A stretch of 64,000 bases of DNA, from the NCBI GenBank assembly GCA_947629905.1, contig CANRFM010000004.1:62001-126000 (forward strand), given 5' to 3'. The translations under genes were made by a program, and so were the position numbers. This document shows positions 32,118-41,691 of the stretch, one piece after another; the first letter of the stretch is position 1, and each line of letters starts with the position of its first letter. The notes under the pieces were generated by a model. The model ran no database searches and had not been told where the DNA came from. It was given only the letters and a program-made list of their open reading frames with translations. Source of the DNA: an uncultured Clostridia bacterium. Lineage in GTDB: Bacteria; Bacillota; Clostridia; Oscillospirales; Ruminococcaceae.

Positions 32118-32672
32118 TCATGCGACCGCAGACTGTTCCATGCGCTTTACAACCGGCAGAAGCCGTACGCCCAGCACTGCTGCCAGAACGCAGGAGAGTA
32201 CGTCTTTCGGCAGCGGCAGCAGGCAGCAGTTGAGGAGCATGACCCATACGCCCGTAAAACTGCCAAGGTAAAATTCGCTGATGAGCCAGTAATACACTGC
32301 CCCCATAGCGTACATGACGATCATGCCGCACAGCGTTCCGGCAATCAGGCGGGGGAGTTTCGGTGTGCCTGTTTCGGCAAAGCGCCCGGTGATGTATGCC
32401 TGCACGCAGAAGCCGAGAATGAACCCGAATGTTGGTTTCAGGATGTAACCGATACCGCCGCCGCCCGAAAAGACCGGCACACCGAGCAGCCCCAGCAGCA
32501 GATACCCGAACGCTGCCGCACTGCCCCGTTTGCTGCCGAGCACGACCCCTGCCAGTGCTGTGAACAGCGGCTGTAGTGTCAGGGGGCACAGCGGCAGGGG
32601 AATGCGGATAAATGTTCCTACCGAGATCAGCGCCGTAAACATGGCAGTCAGGATAATGTCTTTCGTTTTCAT
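32118..32672 (-). CDS. bioY: Biotin transporter BioY (ECF S-component)
   Basis: MKTKDIILTAMFTALISVGTFIRIPLPLCPLTLQPLFTALAGVVLGSKRGSAAAFGYLLLGLLGVPVFSGGGG typical of BioY. Confidence 0.92.
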   Translation of the reverse strand: MKTKDIILTAMFTALISVGTFIRIPLPLCPLTLQPLFTALAGVVLGSKRGSAAAFGYLLLGLLGVPVFSGGGGIGYILKPTFGFILGFCVQAYITGRFAETGTPKLPRLIAGTLCGMIVMYAMGAVYYWLISEFYLGSFTGVWVMLLNCCLLPLPKDVLSCVLAAVLGVRLLPVVKRMEQSAVA

Positions 32673-32687
32673 GGTAAAACCTCCTTG

Positions 32688-32720
32688 ATTGTCAACCTGT
32701 TTTATTGCTTGGTTGTCAAT
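32688..32720. promoter_or_regulatory. BirA-like operator at bioY
   Basis: ATTGTCAACC-N13-GGTTGTCAAT, near-perfect inverted repeat overlapping the predicted bioY transcription start; resembles TTGTNAACC/GGTTNACAA half-sites. Confidence 0.6.
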
Positions 32721-32723
32721 TTA

Positions 32724-32752
32724 AGTATACCATAAAATGGATGCTTTGTCAA
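32724..32752 (-). promoter_or_regulatory. bioY promoter
   Basis: Reverse strand TTGACA-N17-TATACT with TGG before the -10. Confidence 0.75.
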
Positions 32753-32789
32753 CCTGTTTCAGAAAAAAGTTTACAATCAGAAAAAAGAA

Positions 32790-32811
32790 AAGTCCGCCTC
32801 CCGGCGGACTT
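32790..32811 (-). terminator. Terminator of the SseB-like gene
   Basis: AAGTCCGCC-TCCC-GGCGGACTT; on the reverse strand followed by TTCTTTTTTC. Confidence 0.75.
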
Positions 32812-32817
32812 ACGTTG

Positions 32818-33621
32818 TTATCTTTCAAAGAAAGGCACAGCATTGCGCAGAGCAGCCACGCCAAAGTTGCTATCTGACGGTACAATGGCAAGTTCTGCCC
32901 CTCTCAGGTGGGGCTTTGCGACCGCAGCGATCTTGTCGAACGCTGCACGCAGTTCATCGGAATTGGTGATGACGCTTTTGTCTATTTCTAAGATGAGCAG
33001 GAAATTCGGGTTGGGCTTGTCCTCACGCTTCATGACACGCAGATAAGCCTTAACAAAGCCATTTTCGCCGGACAGATGCGAAAGCAGGGTGTTCAGCAGG
33101 GGCTGGGGTTCTTCCTTGTAGTCGCCGATCTGTACTTTTGTGCCGGGGGCGATGTTTTCCGTGTCACGCATACGCTGGATGGTGTCTGTATTGATGATGA
33201 TATTGTGACCGTAGGGGTTTACCACAACACCCACTAAGGTTTCCGCATTGTGGGTCTCGCAGAAGCGGCACAGATCCTGAAAGCTGAATGCGAACATCTG
33301 ATGATCCGAAAAGCCCTCCCATTTCCGTGCTTCTACGGGGTCTGTGAACAGGGGCAGGAACTTCTGATTTTCCTTGTTATTGAACAGCAGGATCTGTACT
33401 TCCGGTACATCTTTCAGTACTACTGTGCCGTCCTCATTGGCTTCTGCCTTCTGCACCTGACGTATATTTGCTGGAACGAGAAAACGTGCTGCTTTCATAT
33501 GATTGATAAATGTCAGCTCCGTTTTGGGGGTACGTTCCTGTTTCATTGCCTCCATTGCCTGTACCAGACCGGGGTTGGTCACGGGTACTTTGCTCTGTCT
33601 GATCTCTGCCAATCTTTTCAC
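32818..33621 (-). CDS. SseB-like family protein
   Basis: Overall SseB-type pattern (FLVPANIRQ..., LLFNNKENQKFLPLFTDPVEARKW, GVVVNPYGHNIIINTDTIQRM). Confidence 0.7.
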   Translation of the reverse strand: MKRLAEIRQSKVPVTNPGLVQAMEAMKQERTPKTELTFINHMKAARFLVPANIRQVQKAEANEDGTVVLKDVPEVQILLFNNKENQKFLPLFTDPVEARKWEGFSDHQMFAFSFQDLCRFCETHNAETLVGVVVNPYGHNIIINTDTIQRMRDTENIAPGTKVQIGDYKEEPQPLLNTLLSHLSGENGFVKAYLRVMKREDKPNPNFLLILEIDKSVITNSDELRAAFDKIAAVAKPHLRGAELAIVPSDSNFGVAALRNAVPFFER

Positions 33622-33745
33622 CTCATTCTAAAATTCATCGGGCAGCCCTGAAAGGCGCTGTGTCCGTCTGTTATTGACATTATACCACAGTCCGGCAATA
33701 AAGTCAACTGTTTTTTAGGAAACTTACAAAAACCGCATATGAAAA

Positions 33746-33769
33746 ATCAGGAGCTTTACGGCTCCTGAT
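33746..33769 (-). terminator. Terminator of rpmB
   Basis: ATCAGGAGC-TTTACG-GCTCCTGAT; reverse strand followed by TTTTTC. Confidence 0.7.
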
Positions 33770-33818
33770 ATATCTCTCCGCAGATACCGGGGAGATCTCT
33801 TTTCACTGCGAATGCGCA

Positions 33819-34013
33819 TTATGCCTCCTTGGCACGAACCACCTTACCGGAACGCAGGCATCTGGAGCATACATAGATATGACAGGGAGTCCCCTTGACG
33901 ATCGCCTTGACACGCTGTACATTGGGCTTCCATGTTCTGTTGGATGCTCTGTGGGAGTGGGACACCTTGTTGCCGAAAGTAACACCCTTGCCGCAGATCT
34001 CACATTTTGCCAT
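33819..34013 (-). CDS. rpmB: 50S ribosomal protein L28
   Basis: MAKCEICGKGVTFGNKVSHSHRASNRTWKPNVQRV; start trimmed from the listed ORF. Confidence 0.95.
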   Translation of the reverse strand: MAKCEICGKGVTFGNKVSHSHRASNRTWKPNVQRVKAIVKGTPCHIYVCSRCLRSGKVVRAKEA

Positions 34014-34058
34014 TGAAAACACCTCCTTCACCTTGTGTCAAAAACACTACTGTACTAT

Positions 34059-34087
34059 AGTATAGCACATCTTTCAAAAAAAAGCAA
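34059..34087 (-). promoter_or_regulatory. Promoter of rpmB
   Basis: Reverse strand TTGCTT-N17-TATACT. Confidence 0.6.
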
Positions 34088-34197
34088 GTGTTTTTTCAAA
34101 ATTTTTCAAAAATTTCATTTTGCCCGCCGGAAATGCCTTGCCTTTCCGCTTTTTGGGACGGCAGTTAGGAAATTTTTGAGAATTTGTGCAAAATCAC

Positions 34198-34226
34198 TTG
34201 CAAAATCCGGCTGAATGTAGTATAAT
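34198..34226 (+). promoter_or_regulatory. Promoter of the M50 protease-scpAB gene cluster
   Basis: TTGCAA-N17-TATAAT. Confidence 0.7.
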
Positions 34227-34269
34227 AAAGAAGTGAATGTTCAGATATAGCTGCAAATGGAGGAAGGAT

Positions 34270-34911
34270 ATGGGAATTTTATCCACCGAACGGGTACTAA
34301 GATTTTTTGTCTGTCTCATGGTCGTGCTGCTCATCAATCCGCTGCATGAGTGTGCCCATGCGCTCGTAGCCTACAAACTGGGGGACAATACCGCCAAGGA
34401 ACGGGGTAGGCTGACCCTGTCACCGCTGGCGCATATCGACCCGTTGGGGGCGCTGCTGCTGTTGTTCTGCGGGTTCGGGTGGGCAAAGCCCGTACCGGTC
34501 AATCCAATGAATTTCAAGAACCGCCGCCTTGGCATGATGCTGACTGCCATTGCCGGACCGGTCTCCAATCTGCTTGCTGCCCTTGTGGGCGTTGTGATCA
34601 TGCAGCTCTGTGCGTTCTCTTTGTACCGGAACGAGTACCTCTATGTGGCAGTGTTCTATTTTGTGATCGTCAACATCAACCTTGCTTTGTTCAACCTGAT
34701 ACCCGTGCCGCCGTTGGACGGTTCCCGCATTCTGACCTATTTCCTGCCGCCAAGGGCGGAACTGTGGCTGATGCGCAATCAGGCGGTGTTTTATGGGCTG
34801 ATGATGATCTTGCTGATGACGGGTATCCTGAGCGGACCGCTGTCTGTTCTGGTCGAGCTGATCGCCAAGGGGATGCTGTTCATCACCGATTGGATCCCGG
34901 CGGTGTTCTGA
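34270..34911 (+). CDS. Site-2 protease (M50) family membrane protein
   Basis: HECAHALVAYKLGD metalloprotease motif and NLIPVPPLDGSRIL; start 34270 after GGAGGAAGG. Confidence 0.9.
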   Translation: MGILSTERVLRFFVCLMVVLLINPLHECAHALVAYKLGDNTAKERGRLTLSPLAHIDPLGALLLLFCGFGWAKPVPVNPMNFKNRRLGMMLTAIAGPVSNLLAALVGVVIMQLCAFSLYRNEYLYVAVFYFVIVNINLALFNLIPVPPLDGSRILTYFLPPRAELWLMRNQAVFYGLMMILLMTGILSGPLSVLVELIAKGMLFITDWIPAVF

Positions 34912-34912
34912 T

Positions 34913-35626
34913 ATGGCGATCGAATTTCATCTGGATGTGTTTACCGGACCGCTTGACCTGCTGCTGCACCTGATCGCCAAGCACAAGCTGAACATCAACG
35001 ACATTGAGATCACCAAGCTGCTGGAACAGTATCTGCTCTACATCGCACAGGCGAAAGAGCAGGATCTGGAGCTTGCGGGAGAATTTCTCGAAATGGCAGC
35101 CCGGCTCGTCTACATCAAGACCGTCTCGCTCCTGCCCAAGCAGGAGGAAGCTGAACGGGAGAAGCGGGAATTGCAGGGCGCTCTCATCGAATATGCCCTC
35201 TGTCAGCAGGCAGCACGTGAGCTGCGGGAACGTTTTGTGGGGGATGATGTGTTCGTCCGCAAGCCTATGGTGCTGCCGAAAGTGCAGCAGACCTACGGGC
35301 TGACGCATGACCCGTCACTGCTGACAAAGGCGCTTGCCCAGATCGGCAGGATACAGCCGGACAAGCAGAAACTTTCTGAAAAGATCACAGACACCGTGAC
35401 ACAGGAGCAGGTCGTTTCTGTCAGCTCGAAGATCGTTCACGTGCTGCGGCTTTTGTTTGACGGCAGGGACGTGGCGGTGGCTTCGCTCTATGAGGGCTTG
35501 CACGACCGCTCTGCACGGGTGGCGACCTTTTTAGCGGTGCTGGAGCTGACACGATTCGGGCGTATCCGCCTGAATGAGGACAATACCATGCTGAAACTGT
35601 GCGCCAAGAGGAGGGGAACGGCATGA
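34913..35626 (+). CDS. scpA: Segregation and condensation protein A
   Basis: FHLDVFTGPLDLLLHLIAKHKLNINDIEITKLLEQYLLYI; followed by scpB. Confidence 0.95.
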   Translation: MAIEFHLDVFTGPLDLLLHLIAKHKLNINDIEITKLLEQYLLYIAQAKEQDLELAGEFLEMAARLVYIKTVSLLPKQEEAEREKRELQGALIEYALCQQAARELRERFVGDDVFVRKPMVLPKVQQTYGLTHDPSLLTKALAQIGRIQPDKQKLSEKITDTVTQEQVVSVSSKIVHVLRLLFDGRDVAVASLYEGLHDRSARVATFLAVLELTRFGRIRLNEDNTMLKLCAKRRGTA

Positions 35627-36186
35627 CAGACCATGCGAAAGTAGAGGCGATCCTGTTCGCAGCCGGTGAGCCTGTGGAGATCACAAGGCTTGCGCAGGCA
35701 CTGGAACTGCCGGAAGCGGAAGTTACCGCTTTGGTGGAAGCCCTTTCCCGACACTATGCGGAAACGGAGAGCGCTTTGCAGGTGGTGAGAGCCGGAAATG
35801 CCTTTCAGCTCGGCACACGGGAAGAATTTGCCCCCCTCATCCGCACGGCGATGGAGACCAAACGGATGCAGCCGCTGACCAATGCGGCAATGGAGGCGCT
35901 GACGATCATAGCCTATAATCAGCCGGCAAGCAAGGGTTTTGTGGAACGGGTGCGGGGCATTGACAGCTCCTCGGTCATCAATTCCCTTGTGGAGAAAGGG
36001 CTTTTAGAGGAGGCAGGACGCATTGATGTGCCGGGGCATCCGATCGGCTACCGGACAACGGCGCTGTTTCTGCGGGTGTTCGGGCTGCATTCGCTCGAGG
36101 AACTGCCTGTTCCGGGGAAACGGGCTGCGGAGGAAGAAGAGACGGAACAAGAATTGGCAGAAACGGATGATCTGCCGGAAGAATAA
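35623..36186 (+). CDS. scpB: Segregation and condensation protein B
   Basis: ATGA overlap with scpA; EAILFAAGEPV, MEALTIIAYNQPASKGFVERVRGIDSS. Confidence 0.95.
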   Translation: MTDHAKVEAILFAAGEPVEITRLAQALELPEAEVTALVEALSRHYAETESALQVVRAGNAFQLGTREEFAPLIRTAMETKRMQPLTNAAMEALTIIAYNQPASKGFVERVRGIDSSSVINSLVEKGLLEEAGRIDVPGHPIGYRTTALFLRVFGLHSLEELPVPGKRAAEEEETEQELAETDDLPEE

Positions 36187-36206
36187 CGAAAGGAGGCGGA
36201 CACACG

Positions 36207-36899
36207 ATGCGGGTACTGTTGGTGATCTTGTTGATTTTGGTGCTGCTGTGCGTGGTGGTCTGCCTTTCTGATATTGTCGTTGCTGTCAAGCTGAAAGGGG
36301 GCAAATTCACATGGGGCGTGAGCTATTTCGGGATACACGTGTTCCCGCTGAAAAAGAAAGCAGAGAAAGCCCCGTCAGGACTGGAAAAGCCCGAAAAAAA
36401 GCTGAAAAAGCCGAAGAAGCCGAAAGCTGCCGGAGCATCCAAAAAAGCGAAGAAGCAGCAAAAAAAGGAAGAGGAGCGCAAGGCATTCCTGACGGACAAG
36501 CTGTGGAAACTGGTGCAGAAGATCGCCGGGATTGCCGATTTAGGCGGCAGTGCGCTGTCAGCGCTGCCGGGTCCGTTCCAGAAGCTGCTGCGTGCGGTGA
36601 AATGGTGCGATATTGAGACGGATTTTGTGATCGGCGGTGAGGATGCCGCTGCCTGTGCCAAACTGTATGGCACAGTCCAAGCACTGCTGCCGGTGACATT
36701 GCAGGCGCAGCACATCATCCGTGTGCAGCGCCGGAGCATTTCCGTGAAATGTGATTTTACAGAGGACAAGTGCCGGTGGGATTTTTCCTGTAGGGTGAAA
36801 GTGCGGATCGGCACGGTGCTTGCCGCAGGGATCTGGCTGGGTGTGCGGTTTTTGCTCGACAGCCGGAAATATGGGAAACTCGTTGAGAAAAAGATGTAG
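36207..36899 (+). CDS. DUF2953-type membrane protein
   Basis: N-terminal TM, Lys-rich low-complexity stretch, location between scpB and ytfJ typical of this family. Confidence 0.65.
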   Translation: MRVLLVILLILVLLCVVVCLSDIVVAVKLKGGKFTWGVSYFGIHVFPLKKKAEKAPSGLEKPEKKLKKPKKPKAAGASKKAKKQQKKEEERKAFLTDKLWKLVQKIAGIADLGGSALSALPGPFQKLLRAVKWCDIETDFVIGGEDAAACAKLYGTVQALLPVTLQAQHIIRVQRRSISVKCDFTEDKCRWDFSCRVKVRIGTVLAAGIWLGVRFLLDSRKYGKLVEKKM

Positions 36900-36961
36900 T
36901 CAGGTATGCGGGGTATCCCGCTTCCATATCAGCGGCACAGCCGCAGTAAGGAGTATGCGCT

Positions 36962-37384
36962 ATGAGTGAACGTGCGATCAACAGTTATATGGGTGTCAGC
37001 ATGGAGAAGATCCGGAACATGGTGGATTCCAACACCATGATCGGTGACCCGATCCCCTGCGGGGATGGGACGACGATCATTCCTGTTTCCAAGGTTTCGG
37101 TCGGGTTTGCATCGGGTGGTTCTGACTTGCCGACCCGCACAGCAAAGGAATATTTTGCCGGCGGTGCAGGCGGCGGCATCAGTGTCAAGCCGATCGGCTT
37201 TCTGGTGGTGAAAAATGGCGAGGTTGAGCTGAAACAGCTCACCATGAACGCCGACAAGGCGAATGTCTTTCTGGATATGCTGCCCGGTCTGATCGACAAG
37301 CTGAGCAGCCTGAAGAAGAAAAAGAATGACGATACCCCCGCTGAGGAGACTGAAGCAGCCAAGGAGGATGCGGCAAAGGTATAA
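36962..37384 (+). CDS. ytfJ: GerW/YtfJ family sporulation protein
   Basis: MVDSNTMIGDPIPCGDGTTIIPVSKVSVGFASGGSDLP ... GGAGGGISVKPIGFLVVKNGEVELKQL. Confidence 0.9.
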   Translation: MSERAINSYMGVSMEKIRNMVDSNTMIGDPIPCGDGTTIIPVSKVSVGFASGGSDLPTRTAKEYFAGGAGGGISVKPIGFLVVKNGEVELKQLTMNADKANVFLDMLPGLIDKLSSLKKKKNDDTPAEETEAAKEDAAKV

Positions 37385-37449
37385 TGCCGCATACCCCCAC
37401 GTTTGTCCGCATAGACTGTAGGGAACTACGTTCCGGAGGAGGACAAACG

Positions 37450-38589
37450 ATGAGGCGAATGGTTTCTGTGATCATGGGAATGGTGCTGCTGACAGGGCTT
37501 GCGCCTGTGGATGCGAAAGCTGCACCGACAGTCTCGGCGCAGGCGTGTGTGCTGATGGAAGCGGTGACGGGGGAGGTGCTCTTTGCACAGAATGCCTACG
37601 AAAAGCGCTCCATGGCAAGCACGACCAAGATCATGACGACACTGCTCACGCTCGAGAGCGGTGAGCTTGACAGGGAATTTCTTGTGGACAATGCGGCGAT
37701 CCATGTGGAGGGCTCTTCCATGGGCTTGCAGGAGAATGATATTGTCACGAAGCGGGCACTTTGCTACGGGATGCTGCTGCCGTCCGGCAATGATGCTGCC
37801 AATGCGGCGGCTGTGGCGGTGGCAGGGAGTATTCCGGCGTTTGCAGAAAGGATGAATGCCCGTGCCAAGGAAATTGGCATGACACGGACCTGCTTTGTCA
37901 CTCCGTCCGGTCTGGAAGGGGAGGGGCATGGCAGTTCTGCCTATGATATGGCACTTTTGGCAAGAGAAGCGATGCAGAATGCGGATTTCCGGGAGATCTG
38001 TGCACAGCCGGAGGCAAGGGTCTGTTTCGGGAATCCGCCCTATGAGCGAACGCTTTACAATTCCAACAAGCTGCTCACGATGTATGACGGTGTGGTCGGC
38101 GTGAAAACGGGCTTCACGGATGAAGCAGGGCGCTGTCTCGTTTCGGCTTGCGAGCGGGACGGGGTGATGCTGCTGTGCGTGACGCTAAATGACCCGGACG
38201 ACTGGCAGGATCATGGAAAGCTGTATGATTTTGGCTTTGGCGAAGTGAAGGCTGCGGAACTCCCCGTGCCGGAGGGGCTGACACAAACGATTGTCGGCGG
38301 CTGTGCGGAACAAATTGCACTGCAAGCCGGGGAACGTGTGACGATCGGGGCAAAGCACGGTGATACTTCCGGGGTGACTGCGAGGGTGCTGCTTCCGCCG
38401 TTTGCGTATGCACCGGTGGCAGAGGGTGATGTTCTTGGCGAATTGGTGTATTACTGCGGAGAACGGCAGATCGCATCCGTGCCGCTTCTGGCGGCTGAGG
38501 ACGGTGCAATGGCAGAAAAGCCGGAGCAGAGCGGTCTCTGGGCAAGACTGATGGGGTGGCTGAAAGGGATGCTGGGGGCAGGAGAATGA
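37450..38589 (+). CDS. D-alanyl-D-alanine carboxypeptidase (DacF/DacB-like)
   Basis: SMASTTKIMT (SxxK), PSGNDAANAAA, KTGFTDEAGRC (KTG); start trimmed to 37450. Confidence 0.9.
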   Translation: MRRMVSVIMGMVLLTGLAPVDAKAAPTVSAQACVLMEAVTGEVLFAQNAYEKRSMASTTKIMTTLLTLESGELDREFLVDNAAIHVEGSSMGLQENDIVTKRALCYGMLLPSGNDAANAAAVAVAGSIPAFAERMNARAKEIGMTRTCFVTPSGLEGEGHGSSAYDMALLAREAMQNADFREICAQPEARVCFGNPPYERTLYNSNKLLTMYDGVVGVKTGFTDEAGRCLVSACERDGVMLLCVTLNDPDDWQDHGKLYDFGFGEVKAAELPVPEGLTQTIVGGCAEQIALQAGERVTIGAKHGDTSGVTARVLLPPFAYAPVAEGDVLGELVYYCGERQIASVPLLAAEDGAMAEKPEQSGLWARLMGWLKGMLGAGE

Positions 38590-38606
38590 CAAATTGAGGA
38601 TCTAAT

Positions 38607-38942
38607 ATGAAGAAATATTTTATATAAGGGCAATATTTAGGTGTTATCCTCTTTAAGAATTGTGAAAGTGTCGATCATATCACAGAGGATTCGGAAATAT
38701 TCGGCATCCTTATACAAAACAGTGATACAGATAAATTCGATGTTCCAAAAATATCGGTATACGGTGTGACATTTAATGACACTCATGAGACCTTGTACGA
38801 AGCCTTGGGCGACAGCTATACGGTAAGCGGCTTTAATGATGATGTTAAGTATTGTGAGCCTGACAGTAAAAGACAATATGATTTTATATTCAGTGCCATG
38901 GAAGAAGATAAACTGGTCACTGTTTCCATTTTGAACCCATAA
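38607..38942 (+). pseudogene. Degraded/disrupted gene fragment, AT-richer than neighbours
   Basis: ATG AAG AAA TAT TTT ATA TAA then, in the same frame, an open stretch GQYLGVILFKNCESVDHITEDSEIFGILIQNSDTDKFDVPKISVYGVTFNDTHETLYEALGDSYTVSGFNDDVKYCEPDSKRQYDFIFSAMEEDKLVTVSILNP-stop, with no start codon near its 5' end. Confidence 0.65.
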
Positions 38943-39048
38943 TTATTGCGGTCAAAGCTGTCAGGCTGCGACACCGCACCTGTTTCTGTATCACATTTGG
39001 ACGAAAGGAGAGTATGATTTCGGTCTGACCATATCATACAAGTATATC

Positions 39049-39777
39049 ATGGAACCCATCAGAATTCAGAAGCTGCTTGCGGATGCGGGGTACTGTTCCC
39101 GGCGACAGGCGGAAGCGTGGATGGAGGCAGGCAGGGTGCAGCGCAACGGCAGACCCGTCAAGCCCGGTGACAAGGCGCTTCCGACGGACATCCTGACCGT
39201 GGACGGGGAACGTGTCCATATCCCGAAGAAGAAAGCACTGCGCTATATCATGCTCAACAAGCCGAGAGGGTATGTGACAACGGTTTCAGACGAACTGGAC
39301 AGGCGGTGCGTGATGGATCTGCTTGAAGAGGTCGGAGAACGGGTGTACCCGATCGGACGGCTTGACAGAAATTCCGAGGGCTTGCTGCTGCTGACCAATG
39401 ACGGCAATTTTGCCAACGGCATCATGCACCCGAGCCGCCATGTGAGCAAGACTTACCGGGTGACGGTACGGCCGCCTGTGACCGAGGAGCAGCTTGTCAC
39501 CATGTCCGGCGGCATTGTGCTGGACGGGCGGAAAACGCTTCCGGCAAACATTGTGGTGCTGACGAATGAGGCGGAGCGTGTTGTCCTGCAAATCACGATC
39601 CGGGAGGGCAGAAACCGGCAGATACGCCGTATGTGTGAAGCGGTCGGGCTTCCGGTCGTGCGCTTGAAACGGACAGCGGTCGGACCGTTGAAATTGGGTA
39701 TGCTCAAGCCCGGTGCGTGGCGTGACCTGACACCGGAGGAACTTCGGGCAATGCGGAATGCCATCGGAAAGGAGTAA
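39049..39777 (+). CDS. 16S/23S rRNA pseudouridine synthase (RsuA/RluB family)
   Basis: S4-like N-terminus and catalytic VYPIGRLDRNSEGLLLLTNDG. Confidence 0.93.
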   Translation: MEPIRIQKLLADAGYCSRRQAEAWMEAGRVQRNGRPVKPGDKALPTDILTVDGERVHIPKKKALRYIMLNKPRGYVTTVSDELDRRCVMDLLEEVGERVYPIGRLDRNSEGLLLLTNDGNFANGIMHPSRHVSKTYRVTVRPPVTEEQLVTMSGGIVLDGRKTLPANIVVLTNEAERVVLQITIREGRNRQIRRMCEAVGLPVVRLKRTAVGPLKLGMLKPGAWRDLTPEELRAMRNAIGKE

Positions 39778-39780
39778 GCC

Positions 39781-40176
39781 ATGCTGACGATCATAGAACA
39801 AAAGGACTTGTCCGCCTATGCGGAGCTGCTGCGGGGGCTGCCCATTCCGGCTGGTACGGTGCTGCACCTCACGGAGGCAAAGGACGGCGATGCGGTAAAG
39901 GGCTATATTGCGTATTCCTACGAGCCGGAGCAGGTGGTCATTTATACAGTTGCGGACGGCGGTGACTGGGATCAGTGTGACGGACTGGTGCGGTCGGTGC
40001 TGTTCAAGGCGGAGCTGAAAGGCATTGAGCAGGCATTTTTCCCGGTGGAGGATGCGGCAATGCTACAGCGGCTGCAAAAACTGGGCTTTGTGAAAAATGC
40101 TGAAAAAATGCTCTATTCGATTGCAGATATTATGGAAAGCTGCAAAAAATGTGGGGAAAATCAGGCAAACACTTGA
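39781..40176 (+). CDS. Hypothetical protein, possibly GNAT-like
   Basis: Good RBS spacing and close coupling to the upstream gene; C-terminal LQKLGFVKNAEKM resembles a GNAT end. Confidence 0.55.
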   Translation: MLTIIEQKDLSAYAELLRGLPIPAGTVLHLTEAKDGDAVKGYIAYSYEPEQVVIYTVADGGDWDQCDGLVRSVLFKAELKGIEQAFFPVEDAAMLQRLQKLGFVKNAEKMLYSIADIMESCKKCGENQANT

Positions 40177-40201
40177 AAAAAACTGAAAAAAATGGTACTA
40201 T
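40173..40201 (+). promoter_or_regulatory. Candidate promoter of the carboxyltransferase cluster
   Basis: TTGAAA-N17-TACTAT with TGG before the -10; a GGGACT-GGGA-AGTCCC stem-loop lies in the leader at 40260..40275. Confidence 0.5.
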
Positions 40202-40305
40202 AACTGTGTATGCTTCCGCCGCATGGAGGTTTGACAAAAACGTCTGTGTGCGGTTTCAGGGGACTGGGAAGTCCCTGTACATTTCAGGTAGGAAGGAACG
40301 ATACT

Positions 40306-41658
40306 ATGCAGATGGAGAAAAATGCAGATAGTCCTGCAAGACAGCGCCTTGCTGCGCTGTTTGATGACGGCGCTTATAGTGAGCTGGGTGCGTATGTGAC
40401 GGAGAAAGATGCACCTGCCGGGGTCGTGACGGGCTTCGGGTATGTCAATGGCAATCCGGTCTATGCGTTTGCACAGGACCAGAGCGTGTCGCATGGTGCG
40501 GTCGGTGCTGCACAGGCGGAAAAGATCGAAAAGCTCTGCGGTCTTGCTGCGAAAACAGGTGCGCCGGTAGTCGGTATTTATGATTCCAACGGTGCGTTCA
40601 TGGATGGTTCGCCCGCTTCACTCAATGCGTACAGCAAAATGCTCTCCTGTACGGCAGCGCTGTCCGGTGTTGTACCGCAGATCGCACTGGTGGCAGGTGT
40701 CTGCGCCGGAAGTGCGGCAATGATGGCTTGCGCTTCGGATCTCGTGGTGATGACGGAGGGTGCGGAGCTGTTCCTCACGCCTGATTTCAGCAAGGGGGCA
40801 GGTTCGGCAAAGGCTTGCGCTGTCAACGGAACGGCTTCCCTGTTTGCCAAGGATGAGGCAGAGGCGACAGAACTTGTCCGGAAGCTCATCAACTTGCTCC
40901 CGGTCAACAATATGGCAAGTGTTCCCTGCATGGAATATGAAGCCCCTGCAGCAGGCGGAAAGGGACTTATGGCAACCGTGAACAGCATTGTTGACGGCGG
41001 CAGTGCGGTCGAGATCTTTGAAGGGTACGGGACGGCGGCTTACACGGCACTGGCAACGGTGTGCGGTTCGACAGTCGCTGTTGCGGCAACCAACAAGACA
41101 GATGCTGCCCTGACAGAGGACGACTGTGCAAAGCTCTCCCGGTTCGTGCGGATCTGCGATGCGTTTTCTGTTCCGGTCATCACGATCGTGGACACGCCCG
41201 GTTTTGCGGGTAATGCGGAAACGGAGCTTTCCGGTGCGGTCAAGGCATTGACACGGCTTGCCGGCAGCTATGCGGAAGCGACGACGGCGAAAATTTCTGT
41301 CGTGACCGGTACGGCAGTCGGTGCGGTATTTACGGCACTGGCAGGAAAGGGCTGCAATGCGGACTTTGCGTATGCTTTAGAGGGTGCGTGCATTGCCCCG
41401 ATGCAGCCGGAAGCAGCGGTGGAGTTTTTGTGGCATGACAAGCTCAAGGGCTGCGATAACCTTGCTGCCAAACGTGCGGAGCTCGCCGGAGAATATAGAA
41501 AGACCCTTGCCAGTGCGGAGGTTGCCGCACAGACAGGGCTGGTGGATGATATTATTGCGGCAGGTGACTTGCGGAAGGTCATCTCCGGTGCGCTCTCCAT
41601 GCTGGAGGGCAAGCGTGTGACAAATCTGCCGAAGAAGCACAATAATTTCCCGTTCTGA
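40306..41658 (+). CDS. Acyl-CoA carboxyltransferase subunit (MmdA/12S-like)
   Basis: Crotonase-fold carboxyltransferase features (GAPVVGIYDSNGAFM, FSVPVITIVDTPGFAGNAETE); start trimmed to 40306. Confidence 0.8.
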   Translation: MQMEKNADSPARQRLAALFDDGAYSELGAYVTEKDAPAGVVTGFGYVNGNPVYAFAQDQSVSHGAVGAAQAEKIEKLCGLAAKTGAPVVGIYDSNGAFMDGSPASLNAYSKMLSCTAALSGVVPQIALVAGVCAGSAAMMACASDLVVMTEGAELFLTPDFSKGAGSAKACAVNGTASLFAKDEAEATELVRKLINLLPVNNMASVPCMEYEAPAAGGKGLMATVNSIVDGGSAVEIFEGYGTAAYTALATVCGSTVAVAATNKTDAALTEDDCAKLSRFVRICDAFSVPVITIVDTPGFAGNAETELSGAVKALTRLAGSYAEATTAKISVVTGTAVGAVFTALAGKGCNADFAYALEGACIAPMQPEAAVEFLWHDKLKGCDNLAAKRAELAGEYRKTLASAEVAAQTGLVDDIIAAGDLRKVISGALSMLEGKRVTNLPKKHNNFPF

Positions 41659-41691
41659 TGCAACGGCTGAAAATCTATAGAATGGTGGTAA

